A DNA stretch of 14,526 nucleotides from DAIRVC01 sp036803025 (GCA_036803025.1 DAIRVC010000059.1:1-14526), one strand, 5' to 3'. Shown: positions 1 to 7,875, numbered from the stretch's first letter. The notes: generated by a model from the sequence alone, not told the origin. Made by a program: numbers and translations.

Positions 1-261
1 CTTGCCCAGCCAATCCAACAAGCCCAGGTCGTCAGCGCAGCCGCGGATCATCGCCTGGGCGGTGTGCACGTGCGTGTCGATCAGTCCGGGCATCAACAGC
101 ATTCCGTCCGTGTCGATCGGCTCCTGGCCCGGAAAGCGATCGAGGACCTCGCGGCGCTTGCCGACCGCGGCAATGCGCACGCCCTCGACAGCCACGGCCG
201 CCCGGGTCAGGATCTCCCGTCGGGGGTTCATCGTGATCACGGTCACGTTGTCGAAGATCAT
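1..261 (-). CDS. Amidohydrolase/deaminase A1 (Atz/Trz/SAH-deaminase type), N-terminal part only, cut by window edge
   Basis: Eighty-seven codons are visible, starting at ATG 261 and running off the left edge. A GGAGG ribosome site lies 6 bases upstream. The visible part is the small beta-sandwich start of a metal-dependent amidohydrolase, followed by the first barrel strand with the metal-binding pair H64-x-H66 in PGLIDTHVHTAQ, then RGCADDLGLLDWL. About half of the residues match the complete amidohydrolase at 5571-6968, so the two are paralogues. Family members hydrolytically deaminate or dechlorinate purines, adenosyl compounds or triazines in the cytosol. The gene follows the M23-like lipoprotein by 17 bases and looks like the last visible gene of the transporter operon. 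The catalytic His, Glu and Asp of the later barrel strands lie outside the window, so activity cannot be judged. Confidence 0.9.
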   Translation of the reverse strand, partial: MIFDNVTVITMNPRREILTRAAVAVEGVRIAAVGKRREVLDRFPGQEPIDTDGMLLMPGLIDTHVHTAQAMIRGCADDLGLLDWLGK

Positions 262-278
262 CGGCAGCCTCCGGTATG

Positions 279-785
279 TCAGTCCTCCGGGAGCGTCGGC
301 AGGTAGATCAGGGGGTCGACATACTCTCCGCTCGATTCGTCCAGGACGGCCAGGTGCAGGCCAAGCGCGCTATCCCCCAGGCGCGCGCCGGCTTCCAGGT
401 GATCGCCTTCTTCGGCGAGCACCGCGCTCAGGTTCAGGTACTCCAGCCGCAAGGTCTGCGCATCCAGCCGCAACGCGAGGCGCCCGCGTATCTCCTGGCC
501 GACCTGGACCTGTGAGACGGAAGCGACCTCGCCCGAGGCGGCCGCCAAGACCGGCGTCCCCGCCGGACAGCCGAAGTCGACGGCTTCATGGGCAAGGTCC
601 CAGGGGTTCTCCACGCTGAAAGGCCGGACGATCCGCAGGCAAGCTGTATCCGCGGGAAACGGCCAGACCCAATCCGCAGGCAGCGTCGTCGCCTGCAGCG
701 AGGCGCTGTCACAGCCGGCCAGCATCGCCGACGCGAGCCAGGCCGCTGCCAGCAGAGCGCGCCGGGCGGAGCGCGCCGGGAGCAC
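279..785 (-). CDS. Lipoprotein with degenerate M23/LytM-like domain
   Basis: The protein has 168 aa from GTG 785, which lies 5 bases past the upstream permease stop, with GAGGG about 10 bases before it; no upstream ATG fits. Residues 1-24 form a signal peptide (Arg-rich start, Ala/Leu core) ending in a lipobox with C25, so the protein is probably lipid-anchored outside the membrane. Residues about 55-162 resemble an M23 (LytM/NlpD) domain: H66-x3-D70 followed by a GTPVLAAASGEV stretch, then Y116, H144 and YVDP near the end. The usual YxHLS histidine is N118, and the second His of the HxH pair is A146. A zinc ligand and a catalytic His are therefore missing, and a non-enzymatic binding or scaffolding role is likely (inference). 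Its place between the permease and amidohydrolase genes suggests a link to the transporter. Confidence 0.8.
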   Translation of the reverse strand: MLPARSARRALLAAAWLASAMLAGCDSASLQATTLPADWVWPFPADTACLRIVRPFSVENPWDLAHEAVDFGCPAGTPVLAAASGEVASVSQVQVGQEIRGRLALRLDAQTLRLEYLNLSAVLAEEGDHLEAGARLGDSALGLHLAVLDESSGEYVDPLIYLPTLPED

Positions 786-790
786 GCCGG

Positions 791-1738
791 TCAGCCCTCG
801 CCTCGGCGGAATGGCTTGGTGAGCGCGGCCGGTCCGCGCGCTTGCCTGGCCACCAGGGCCAGGATCAGGATGGTCAGGATGTACGGGAGCATCAGCAGGA
901 TCTGATGTGGGATGGGCGCACCGGTGGCCTGGATCCACAGCTGCAGCGCGTACGCGCCCCCGAAGACCAGCGCGCCGACCAGCGTCATGGCTGGCCGCCA
1001 CTTTCCGAAGTACACGATCGCCACCGCGATGAAGCCTCGCCCGACGGTCATATTGTCGCCAAACAGCTTCAGGTGGGCGATGGCCACGTGCGCGCCGCCC
1101 AGCGCGGCCAGAACGCTGCCGAAGATCACGCACAGGTAACGCACGGCGTTGACGCTCACCCCGAGCGTGTCCGCCGCCTGCGGATTCTCGCCAACGGCCC
1201 GGATCTTCAATCCGAGCGTCGTGCGCGCCAGCACGAAACTCAGAACCGGGACCAGCAGGATGGCGATGTAGGCCAGCGCGTCCTGCTGGAACAGGATGGG
1301 GCCGACGACGGGCAGGTCGCTCAACACCGGGAGGTGCAACCCGGACAGCCCCTCGACGCTCGGCGGCGTCGTGCGCACGCCGTAGGCGATGCGGTACAGG
1401 AAGCTGGACATGCCCATGCCGAACAGGTAAAGCCCCATCCCACTGATCACCTGATCGACCTTCAACGTCACACTGAAGAAGGCCATGATCAGCCCCATCA
1501 GCGCGCCGATGAGCATGCCGATCACCAAGCCCAACCAGGGGCTGCCGGTGACCGTCTCGCCCCAGAAGCTGCCGAAAGCGCCCATCAGCATCACGCCTTC
1601 GACACCCAGGTTGAGCACGCCGCTGCGTTCGCTGATGACCTCTCCCAACGCCGCCAGGATGATGGGAGTGGACAGGCGCACGGCCCCCGCCAACAGGCTG
1701 ACGATGAAGGCTTCCTGGAAGAACTGGTTCCAATCCAT
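791..1738 (-). CDS. ABC transporter permease 2, nucleoside-type (BPD_transp_2 family, NupQ/YufQ-like)
   Basis: The protein is 315 aa and strongly hydrophobic throughout, with roughly eight membrane segments. It contains the family signature SGVLNLGVEGVMLMGA near residues 40-55 and the later GENPQAADTLGV loop, which couples to the ATPase. It is the second of two different permeases expected in a BMP-type (basic membrane protein) nucleoside importer and would form the membrane channel with the product of 1741-2805. ATG 1738 lies 2 bases after the stop of that gene and has an AAGGGTG ribosome site, so translation is probably coupled. Length and motifs are normal for the family. The exact substrate (nucleoside, free base or other heterocycle) cannot be read from the permease. 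Confidence 0.92.
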   Translation of the reverse strand: MDWNQFFQEAFIVSLLAGAVRLSTPIILAALGEVISERSGVLNLGVEGVMLMGAFGSFWGETVTGSPWLGLVIGMLIGALMGLIMAFFSVTLKVDQVISGMGLYLFGMGMSSFLYRIAYGVRTTPPSVEGLSGLHLPVLSDLPVVGPILFQQDALAYIAILLVPVLSFVLARTTLGLKIRAVGENPQAADTLGVSVNAVRYLCVIFGSVLAALGGAHVAIAHLKLFGDNMTVGRGFIAVAIVYFGKWRPAMTLVGALVFGGAYALQLWIQATGAPIPHQILLMLPYILTILILALVARQARGPAALTKPFRRGEG

Positions 1739-1740
1739 GA

Positions 1741-2805
1741 TCACACCCTTCGCAATCGGTAGCCGACCAGCACGTCGCTCAGCAGCATCAGCAGCACGAC
1801 CAGACCCTGGATCGAGGCGATCAGCGCGAAGGGGGTGCCCAGGCTGCGCTGCATGGCTTCCATGCCCACCGCCAGACCGGCGAAGAACACTGAGGTCAGG
1901 ATGGTGGCGAATGGGTTCAGCTTGGCGAGGAGCGCGACGACGATGCCGGTGTAGCCGTACCCGCTGGAGATCCCATCCAGAAGTCGGTGATGCAGCCCGA
2001 AGATCTCTCCGGCCCCGGCGATCCCGGCCAGCCCGCCGCTCAGCACCATCGCCAGGACCAACGTCCGCCCGACGTTGATGCCGCCGAAGCGCGCCGCCTC
2101 GGGGTTGGCGCCGACGGCACGCATGCGATAGCCCCACGGGGTCTTGTACAGGATGAAGCTGACAGCCAGGCACAGGAAGACGGCCAGGATGACGCCGATG
2201 TGCAGGCGCGTGCCGGCCAGGCGCGGCCACCAGAGCGCCTGCTCGATCGCTTCCGATTGCGGGAACCCACCCGCCAGGCCGGGCGCGCGCATCGGGCCGC
2301 GCACCAGCCAGTTGAGGGTGTAAATCGCCAGGTAGTTGAGCATGATCGTGACAATGACTTCGTTGAGCTGCAGCCGGGCCTTGAGCCAGCCGGCGATCGC
2401 GCCCCAGGCCCCGCCGGCGGCGAAGGCCGCTACGACCACCAACGGGAAGAGCAGCAGTGGGCTGAGATCGGCAAAGCGCAGGCCGACCCAAGTGCCGGCA
2501 ATGGCGCCCAGGATCAACTGCCCTTCCCCGCCGATGTTGGCCACCTGGCTGCGGAAAGCGACGATCATCCCCAGCCCGACGATGATCAGGGCCGAGGCTT
2601 TGACCAATGTCTCTCCCAGATTCTGCACGTTGCCGAATGCGCCGACGGCAATCATGCGCAGCGATTCGATCGGATCGCCGCCGGCCAGCCGGATCAGCAG
2701 TCCGCTGGCCGCCAGCGCCAGTGCAGCGGTCAAGACCGGCGCCAGGGCGCGCAGCAGCGGCGGTATCGTCTGGCGCTTCTCGACCCTAAGTCCCAGGAAC
2801 CTCAA
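1741..2805 (-). CDS. ABC transporter permease 1, nucleoside-type (BPD_transp_2 family, NupP/YufP-like)
   Basis: The protein is 354 aa: a short cytoplasmic start, then many hydrophobic segments. The signature ANIGGEGQLILGAIAG lies at about residues 88-103, and a GANPEAARFGG loop matches that of the second permease. The start is TTG 2805, supported by GGGAGGAG about 8 bases upstream and by the lack of a better codon; it overlaps the end of the ATPase gene by 20 bases. The protein should pair with permease 2 and the double ATPase as an importer of the nucleoside (PnrA/BMP) type. Nothing is broken or missing. Family assignment is confident; the transported compound is inferred only from the neighbouring deaminases. 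Confidence 0.92.
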   Translation of the reverse strand: MRFLGLRVEKRQTIPPLLRALAPVLTAALALAASGLLIRLAGGDPIESLRMIAVGAFGNVQNLGETLVKASALIIVGLGMIVAFRSQVANIGGEGQLILGAIAGTWVGLRFADLSPLLLFPLVVVAAFAAGGAWGAIAGWLKARLQLNEVIVTIMLNYLAIYTLNWLVRGPMRAPGLAGGFPQSEAIEQALWWPRLAGTRLHIGVILAVFLCLAVSFILYKTPWGYRMRAVGANPEAARFGGINVGRTLVLAMVLSGGLAGIAGAGEIFGLHHRLLDGISSGYGYTGIVVALLAKLNPFATILTSVFFAGLAVGMEAMQRSLGTPFALIASIQGLVVLLMLLSDVLVGYRLRRV

Positions 2806-4321
2806 CCCTGGCTCCTCCCATCATCAATCCGAGGGTCTTAATGTCGGCCTGATCCGAACGCAGCGTCCCGGCGATGCGGCCTTCGAACAACACCATGACG
2901 CGGTCGGACAGCGCCAGGATCTCGTCCAGGTCCTCCGAGATCAGCAAGATGCCCGTGCCGCCCGCCCGGGCGGCCATCAGCTGCTGATGGATGTACTCGG
3001 TTGCCCCGACATCCAGGCCGCGCGTCGGCTGCGCGGCGATGAGCAGCCGCGGCGCGCGGCTGAGCTCGCGCCCCAGGATCAGCTTCTGCAGGTTTCCGCC
3101 CGAAAGGGTTCGCGCCGGATTGGCGGTGTTGGGCGTCTTGACGTCGTAATCGCTGACGAGCTTGTCGACGTAGGCGTCGATCGCCTTCTGATTCAACACG
3201 CCCCCGCGCGAGAAGGTGGTCGCATGGCTCTCGAGGATGGCGTTGTCGGAGATCGAGAACTCGGCGATCGATCCGATGCGCTTGCGCTCCTCGGGCACGT
3301 AGGCCAACCCGGCGGCAATCCGCTGCGCCGGGGAGTCGCCGGTCACATCCTGTCCGGCCATCTGGATCTGCCCGGCGCGAACGCGGCGCAGCCCGCTGAT
3401 GGCCTCGGCCAACTCTCGCTGCCCATTGCCCGAAACCCCGGCCACGCCCAGGCACTCCCCCTGCCCAACCTCGAACGAGACGCCCTTCAAGGCCAACAGG
3501 CCGTTGTCGCCGACCGCCTCCAGCCCGCGCACGATCAGCACCGACTCGCCGCCCTGACGCGGCTCCTTGGCTACCCGCCAGAGCACTTCGCGCCCGACCA
3601 TCAACGAGGCCAGCTTGGCCTCCGAAGTATCGACCGTCGCCAGCGTCGCCGCCACGCGACCGTCCCGCAATACCGTGACGCGGTGGCTGACCGCCATGAC
3701 CTCACGCAGCTTGTGGGAGATGAAGACGACCGCCTTGCCCTCTTCCGCCATGCGCCGCAAGACACCCGCCAGGCCCTCGATCTCCTGCGGCGTAAGCACC
3801 GAGGTCGGTTCATCCAGGATCAGGACTTCCGCACCGCGATAGAGGGCTTTGATGATCTCGACGCGCTGCTGTTCACCGACCGACAGCTGCCAGACCTCCG
3901 CCAGCGGATCGACCGGCAGCGCGTAGCGTTCCGAAAGCTCCAGGATGCGCTTCTTGGCGCCGGTCAGATCGACGAGCAGATCGCCGGCAGGCTGCGTGCC
4001 CAGGACGACGTTCTCGGCGACGGTCAGCGGGGGGACAAGCATGAAGTGCTGGTGGACCATGCCGATGCCGAGGCGGATGGCATCGCGCGGCGAGCCCAGC
4101 CGCACCGGCTGACCGCGGAAGTGCACCTCACCCTCGTCCGGCTGATACAGACCGTAGAGGATGTTCATCAAGGTCGTCTTGCCGGCGCCGTTCTCGCCCA
4201 GCAGGGCATGAATCTCGCCCGGCAACACGGTGAAATCGACGCCATCGTTCGCCAAGACGCCGGGGAAGCGTTTGACGATCCGGCGCAGGTCGACCAGCGG
4301 CGTCACGCCGTCCGTTGTCAT
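2786..4321 (-). CDS. ABC transporter ATPase with two nucleotide-binding domains, nucleoside/BMP type (NupO/YufO-like)
   Basis: The protein has 511 aa from ATG 4321 and contains two fused ATPase domains. The first is complete: Walker A GENGAGKT at 42-49, Q-loop GMVHQ ending at Q91, signature LSVGEQQR at 146-153, and Walker B LILDEP at 167-172. The second is of the degenerate kind usual in sugar/nucleoside importers: GVAGVSGNGQRE in place of Walker A, a clear LSGGNLQK signature, and LLIAAQPTRGLDVG with no acidic catalytic pair. One protein therefore supplies both ATPase sites for the two permeases on the inner membrane face. It follows the binding-protein gene after 117 bases that hold two hairpins, and its 3' end overlaps the first permease gene. 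GGGAGG lies about 11 bases before the ATG. Both length and motif pattern are normal for the family. Confidence 0.95.
   Translation of the reverse strand: MTTDGVTPLVDLRRIVKRFPGVLANDGVDFTVLPGEIHALLGENGAGKTTLMNILYGLYQPDEGEVHFRGQPVRLGSPRDAIRLGIGMVHQHFMLVPPLTVAENVVLGTQPAGDLLVDLTGAKKRILELSERYALPVDPLAEVWQLSVGEQQRVEIIKALYRGAEVLILDEPTSVLTPQEIEGLAGVLRRMAEEGKAVVFISHKLREVMAVSHRVTVLRDGRVAATLATVDTSEAKLASLMVGREVLWRVAKEPRQGGESVLIVRGLEAVGDNGLLALKGVSFEVGQGECLGVAGVSGNGQRELAEAISGLRRVRAGQIQMAGQDVTGDSPAQRIAAGLAYVPEERKRIGSIAEFSISDNAILESHATTFSRGGVLNQKAIDAYVDKLVSDYDVKTPNTANPARTLSGGNLQKLILGRELSRAPRLLIAAQPTRGLDVGATEYIHQQLMAARAGGTGILLISEDLDEILALSDRVMVLFEGRIAGTLRSDQADIKTLGLMMGGARVEVPGT
2812..2819 (-). promoter_or_regulatory. 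Ribosome binding site supporting the TTG start of permease 1
   Basis: GGGAGGAG on the minus strand lies within the end of the ATPase gene, about 6-8 bases before TTG 2805. There is no nearby in-frame ATG or GTG with a comparable site. Confidence 0.55.
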
Positions 4322-4344
4322 CCGACTGCGGGCCTCCCGATTTG

Positions 4345-4361
4345 GCCCGGCCGAGCCGGGC
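4345..4361 (-). other. Short perfect hairpin in the binding-protein/ATPase gap
   Basis: GCCCGGC and GCCGGGC form a 7-bp stem around a CGA loop, just upstream of the ATPase ribosome site. There is no U-run in either direction. It may affect translation start or mRNA stability of the ATPase part of the transcript; this is inference. Confidence 0.45.
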
Positions 4362-4379
4362 GGGATGCGGGGTTCAGGC

Positions 4380-4413
4380 GAGGGGCCCGGCGGCGGCCGC
4401 CGTCGAGCCCCTC
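4380..4413 (-). terminator. Long GC hairpin after the binding-protein gene (attenuator or mRNA-stabilising stem)
   Basis: Arms 4380-4394 and 4399-4413 can pair over 15 positions (one C/A mismatch and one G-U pair) around a GGCC loop. It lies 25 bases after the binding-protein stop and before the ATPase start. In the direction of transcription no U-tract follows, so full termination is unlikely. A stem here is a common way to keep the binding-protein mRNA more abundant than that of the membrane parts. This role is inferred from position and structure. Confidence 0.5.
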
Positions 4414-4438
4414 TTTATTGCTCAGAGCCCCGTGCAGC

Positions 4439-5473
4439 CTACGGCCCGCCGGTCTCCAGTTCGCCGGCGATGACTTGTTCTTGGATCGTGGCCAGCTCGG
4501 TGCCGACCTCTTCCGGGACCGCCGCGTTGAGCGCGGTCAACGCCAGACCGCCGTTGGCCATGTCAGCCCAGTACTGCTGCATGCCGAACACGCCATTGCG
4601 GTAGTCGTTGATGATCAGCTCCCAGACCGCGTCCCACTGCCAGACGCCGCTGGTCAGGATCAGCTCGGGCGCCTGCTGGCTCAGGTCGGTACCATTGCCC
4701 ATGCAGAAGATCTCGGCCTCCTGGCAACCGGCCAGCGCGCCCAGGCTGGTGCCGTCGCCCATGAAGGCGACCACGTCGGCGCCGGCGGCTGCCAGGCCGA
4801 CGACCGTCTCACGCGCCGCAGCGACATCGTGGAAGTCGCCGGTGTAGACCACGCGGATGTCGATGTCCGGGTTGGCGGCGCGTGCGCCCAGCTCGTAGCC
4901 CTTGGCGAAGCGCGCCAGCTCGGCTACTTCCAGCCCGGCCACATAGCCGATGATCCCCGACTCGCTCATGCGCGCCGCCAGGAAGCCTTCCAGGTATCCG
5001 GTCTGGTCGGTGCGCACGTCGTAGATCGACATGTTGTCGAGCGCTTCCCAGCCGCCGCAGGCGAAGGTCACGTCCGGGAACTCCGGCGCCACCTCATACA
5101 GCGGCTCCTGGAACTGGAAGCCGTGCCCGAGCACGATGTCGTAGCCGCGCTGGGCATAGTCGCGCAGGGCCGGGACGATGTCGACGTTGGTGTAGACGTT
5201 CTCCACCCACGCGGTCTCGATCTCGGCGCCCAACCCGCCTTGCAGTCGCAGGAACGACCGGTAGCCGGCCTGATTCCAGGCCAGGTCGTCGATGCGGCCG
5301 GGCAGGATCAGCGCGATCTTCAGGACCTCAGGGCCCTCCGGTTCGGCCGGCTCTTCCGCCACCGGCGCCTCGGGCTCGGCCGGCGCGGCCTCTTCCGGGG
5401 TCGGCGTCGCCGCCGGGCCGCAGGCGGCCAGCAGCAGCGCCAGTGCCAGCACAATCGTCAGCTTCGTTCGCAT
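4439..5473 (-). CDS. BMP-family (PnrA/BmpA/Med-like) substrate-binding lipoprotein of the ABC importer
   Basis: The protein has 344 aa from ATG 5473, with AAGGAGG 6 bases upstream, the best ribosome site in the string. A signal peptide at 1-17 ends in lipobox LAAC, with the lipidated C18. A Pro/Glu/Ala-rich flexible linker spans about 23-49. The periplasmic-binding fold starts at VLKIALILPG. DDLAWN at 62-67 sits where the family has its D-x-x-F/W-N ligand-contact motif, and GHGFQFQEPL, SGIIGYVAG and FMGDGTS match the hinge and ligand segments of BMP proteins. Studied relatives bind purine nucleosides or free bases. This protein would capture the substrate outside the cell for the permease pair downstream. 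The substrate is not certain; the Med-like subgroup includes members of unknown ligand. Confidence 0.92.
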   Translation of the reverse strand: MRTKLTIVLALALLLAACGPAATPTPEEAAPAEPEAPVAEEPAEPEGPEVLKIALILPGRIDDLAWNQAGYRSFLRLQGGLGAEIETAWVENVYTNVDIVPALRDYAQRGYDIVLGHGFQFQEPLYEVAPEFPDVTFACGGWEALDNMSIYDVRTDQTGYLEGFLAARMSESGIIGYVAGLEVAELARFAKGYELGARAANPDIDIRVVYTGDFHDVAAARETVVGLAAAGADVVAFMGDGTSLGALAGCQEAEIFCMGNGTDLSQQAPELILTSGVWQWDAVWELIINDYRNGVFGMQQYWADMANGGLALTALNAAVPEEVGTELATIQEQVIAGELETGGP

Positions 5474-5570
5474 CTCATCCTCCTTGATGGACTTCTTCCC
5501 CCAGCCGTCTCACGCTGTCCGGTATCGTTGTCGTCCGTCTCCCTCCCCTCCGTCTGGGCTACCGGCCGGA

Positions 5571-6968
5571 TCACGCTACCGGCCAGCGCGGGCCGGCCTG
5601 TATACCGGTGCGGGCATACAAGCGCTCCGCCCGCTCTCGGGCCTCGGCCAGGATCCGCCCTTCATCCATCGTCAGCACGCGGCCGTCACGCACGACCGGG
5701 CGGCCATCGATCACCACCCAAGCGACGTCCTTGCCGGTCCCCGAACACACCAGGGTCGAGACCGGGTTGGGCGCCGGGGTCCAGTGCGGCTGGTTCGTGT
5801 CGAATACGGCAAAGTCGGCCCGCTTCCCGACCTCCAGCGATCCGATCTCGTCGGCCAGGCCCATCGCCGCGGCCCCGTTGCGGGTGGCCATCTCCAGCAC
5901 TTGCTCGCACGGCATGATCGTCGGATCCAGGCGGCGTGCCTTGTGCAGGTAGGAGGCCCAGCGCATGGCCCGCACCATGTCATAGTCGTTGCTGCTCGGT
6001 CCGCCATCGGTCCCGAGCCCGACGTTGACTCCGGCGGCGAGCATCTCCGGGATCGGCGCGATCCCGGAGGCCAGCTTGCTGTTCGACAGCGGGTTGTGCG
6101 TGACATGCGTCTCGGTCTCGGCCAGCCGGGCAATCTCATCCGCACCGACCCAGACCATGTGGATGAGCAAGACGTTCGGCCCGAGCATCCCGACGCTGTC
6201 CGCGTATTCGACGGCGGACATTCCGTGCTCGCGGCGGATGTGCTCGACATCCTCGCGCACCTCGGCCAGATGAACGGTGATCCCCATGCCGCGCTCGCGC
6301 GCCGCGGCGGTCATCTTGCGGTAGAGCTCGCTGGAACAGCCGCCCGGCGGTCGCGGGCCGAACCAGACCTTGATCCGGCCGTCGGCCGCGCCATCCCAGC
6401 GCTGGTGAAGTGCCAGTGCCTCCTCCAAGGAGGCTTCGGCCGTCTCGATCATGCCAGGGTGCATACTGCCGGCCGCCATAGCGTAGGAGGGCAGGTCCAT
6501 CACGATCTTGGACAGCGCTGCGCGCATCCCCGATGCAGCGACCACCTCGGCGATCCCGTCGAAGCCGTAGCGGCTGGCAAGCATGCTCTCGACGAAGGCG
6601 GTCGTGCCGGACTTGAGCATCTCGAGGATCGCCAATTCGGCGCTCAGGCGCGCGTCGTCGGGGTCGAAGTTGCCCTGCAGGACCCAGACCCTCTTGGTCA
6701 GCCAATCGACCAGGGACAAGTCATCGGCGCAGCCGCGCAGGAGCGCCTGGGAGAGGTGAACATGGGTATTGATCAATCCGGGAACCACCAGCCCACCGCC
6801 CAGGTCGATGCGCTCTGCCTGGGCGGGCGCCGAGTCGCGCATCGCCTGGCGCTTCCCGATCGCACCGATGCGTCCACCCTCCGCCAGGAGCGCCGCGTCC
6901 GACAGGATGCGCCGCTGGCGGTCCATGGTCAGGATGGTGCAGTTTTCGTAGAGAACGGGCTGTGACAC
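5571..6968 (-). CDS. Amidohydrolase/deaminase A2 (Atz/Trz/MTA-SAH deaminase type)
   Basis: The protein has 465 aa from GTG 6968; no ATG or strong ribosome site was found nearby, so the start is moderately secure. The full metal site of the family is present: H69-x-H71 in NTHVH, H233 with E236 in TVHLAE, H270 in LLIHMVW, and D321 in GLGTDGGPSSN. Other family marks are RGCADDLSLVDWL and EMLKSGTTAF. Such enzymes use one bound metal to remove an amino (or chloro) group from a purine, adenosyl compound, oxidised guanine or triazine. It is the first gene of the minus-strand string, 97 bases before the binding-protein gene, and is paralogous to the partial gene at 1-261. Deaminase activity is well supported; the substrate is not. 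Confidence 0.93.
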   Translation of the reverse strand: MSQPVLYENCTILTMDRQRRILSDAALLAEGGRIGAIGKRQAMRDSAPAQAERIDLGGGLVVPGLINTHVHLSQALLRGCADDLSLVDWLTKRVWVLQGNFDPDDARLSAELAILEMLKSGTTAFVESMLASRYGFDGIAEVVAASGMRAALSKIVMDLPSYAMAAGSMHPGMIETAEASLEEALALHQRWDGAADGRIKVWFGPRPPGGCSSELYRKMTAAARERGMGITVHLAEVREDVEHIRREHGMSAVEYADSVGMLGPNVLLIHMVWVGADEIARLAETETHVTHNPLSNSKLASGIAPIPEMLAAGVNVGLGTDGGPSSNDYDMVRAMRWASYLHKARRLDPTIMPCEQVLEMATRNGAAAMGLADEIGSLEVGKRADFAVFDTNQPHWTPAPNPVSTLVCSGTGKDVAWVVIDGRPVVRDGRVLTMDEGRILAEARERAERLYARTGIQAGPRWPVA

Positions 6969-7133
6969 GAGGACTCGCTTTCCCGGCCCCCCACCCGCCG
7001 GACAAGCCTCCGCATACTATGGCACAGGACCCGTCCGGGGGAAAGTGACAGAGGCAACCCACACACGCGGATGAAGGTCAAGCCCGCAGTCCGGCCGAGT
7101 TCCCGAGCCGCGTATACTTGTATCGGGCTGACC
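6969..7133. promoter_or_regulatory. Divergent control region between transporter operon and cysteine hydrolase
   Basis: These 165 bases separate two divergent transcription units. Toward the plus strand a TATACT -10-like box lies at 7113-7118, 15 bases before the chosen ATG, with no convincing -35. Toward the minus strand TAGTAT at 7014-7019 is a possible -10, with only a weak TTTCCC at 7039-7044. I see no riboswitch consensus. Shared control of the two sides is inferred from the layout. Confidence 0.35.
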
Positions 7134-7829
7134 ATGTCTGGATCGCGACTGTGGACCTTGCCGGCCATACCCTACCCGCTCCAGGTTGACCTGGATCGGG
7201 CAAGCTTGATCGTGATCGACATGCAGAATGACTTCTGCAGCCCGGGCGGCTGGGCCGACCAGGCCGGACTGGATATCCGGCGGACTGCCGGGGTGACCCC
7301 GGCCATCGCCGCCGTCCTGTCCGCTGCCCGCAGTGCCGGCCTGCTGATCGTCTTCACCCGCGAAGGTCATGCCCCCGACCTGTCGGACTGCCCGCCCAAC
7401 AAGCAGCGCAAGATGCAGGCGACCGGATTCGCCTACGGGCAACCCGGACCGCGTGGGCGGTTGTTCATCCGCGGGACCTGGAACAACGACATCGTCGAGC
7501 CCCTTCAGCCGCTGCCTGGCGAGCCGGTGATCGACAAGTCGGGCAAGGGCGCCTTCCACGCCACCCAGCTCGAACGGATCCTGCGCCGGCGCGGCGTGGA
7601 CACGCTGCTTGTCTGCGGGGTGACCACGCACGTGTGTGTCAGCTCGACAATGCGCGAGGCCGCCGACCGCGGCTTCGACGGCATCTTGCTTTCGGATTGC
7701 TGTCAGAGCTATGAGGCGCATCTGCACGACGGGGCGCTCGAGGTGCTGCGCATGCCGGCGGCCCTGTTCGGCTGGCTGACGGACTCGGGCGAAGTCCTGC
7801 GCATGCTGGCATCTGCCGCGCAGCGTTAA
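7134..7829 (+). CDS. Isochorismatase-family cysteine hydrolase (amidase type)
   Basis: The protein has 231 aa from ATG 7134. An in-frame ATG at 7071 would add 21 residues, but the only promoter-like box (TATACT, 7113) lies after it, and the shorter form matches family length. The catalytic triad is visible: D29 in VIDMQNDF, K135 in IDKSGKGAF, and nucleophile C168 in CGVTTHVC with the usual cis-peptide neighbours. The fold groups ureidoacrylate, biuret, N-carbamoylsarcosine and nicotinamide hydrolases. With C168, hydrolysis of a C-N bond is more likely than true isochorismatase (vinyl ether) chemistry. It is followed after 51 bases by the creatininase-like gene, a likely two-gene operon, and is divergent from the nucleoside-type transporter. 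A role in breakdown of ureido or heterocyclic nitrogen compounds is inference. Confidence 0.88.
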   Translation: MSGSRLWTLPAIPYPLQVDLDRASLIVIDMQNDFCSPGGWADQAGLDIRRTAGVTPAIAAVLSAARSAGLLIVFTREGHAPDLSDCPPNKQRKMQATGFAYGQPGPRGRLFIRGTWNNDIVEPLQPLPGEPVIDKSGKGAFHATQLERILRRRGVDTLLVCGVTTHVCVSSTMREAADRGFDGILLSDCCQSYEAHLHDGALEVLRMPAALFGWLTDSGEVLRMLASAAQR

Positions 7830-7869
7830 GGCCAGGCCACCGGCCGGCCCCGCGCGTGGGCGTACATAA

Positions 7870-7875
7870 GAGGTG
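7870..7875 (+). promoter_or_regulatory. Ribosome binding site fixing the GTG start of the creatininase-like gene
   Basis: GAGGTG lies 5 bases before GTG 7881. The nearby ATG at 7876 is in another frame, so this site decides for the GTG start. Confidence 0.6.

Noticed and set aside
842..1762. Plus-strand open frame opposite permease 2
   Set aside because: Low-complexity, highly polar translation with no motif, while the minus strand encodes a canonical membrane permease.
2336..5917. Very long plus-strand open frame (about 1190 codons) opposite the binding-protein, ATPase and part of the permease genes
   Set aside because: It is antisense to genes with clear family motifs, its product is rich in Arg, Pro, Gln, His and Asp without any domain, and such frames are common opposite GC-rich genes.
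6969..7070. Purine riboswitch upstream of the transporter operon
   Set aside because: I searched for the conserved purine-aptamer loops because of the likely substrate and found neither the loop sequences nor a matching three-way stem.
7071..7133. Upstream in-frame ATG that would extend the cysteine hydrolase by 21 residues
   Set aside because: The extra residues are unlike the family, no ribosome site is at proper distance, and the only -10-like box lies downstream of this ATG.
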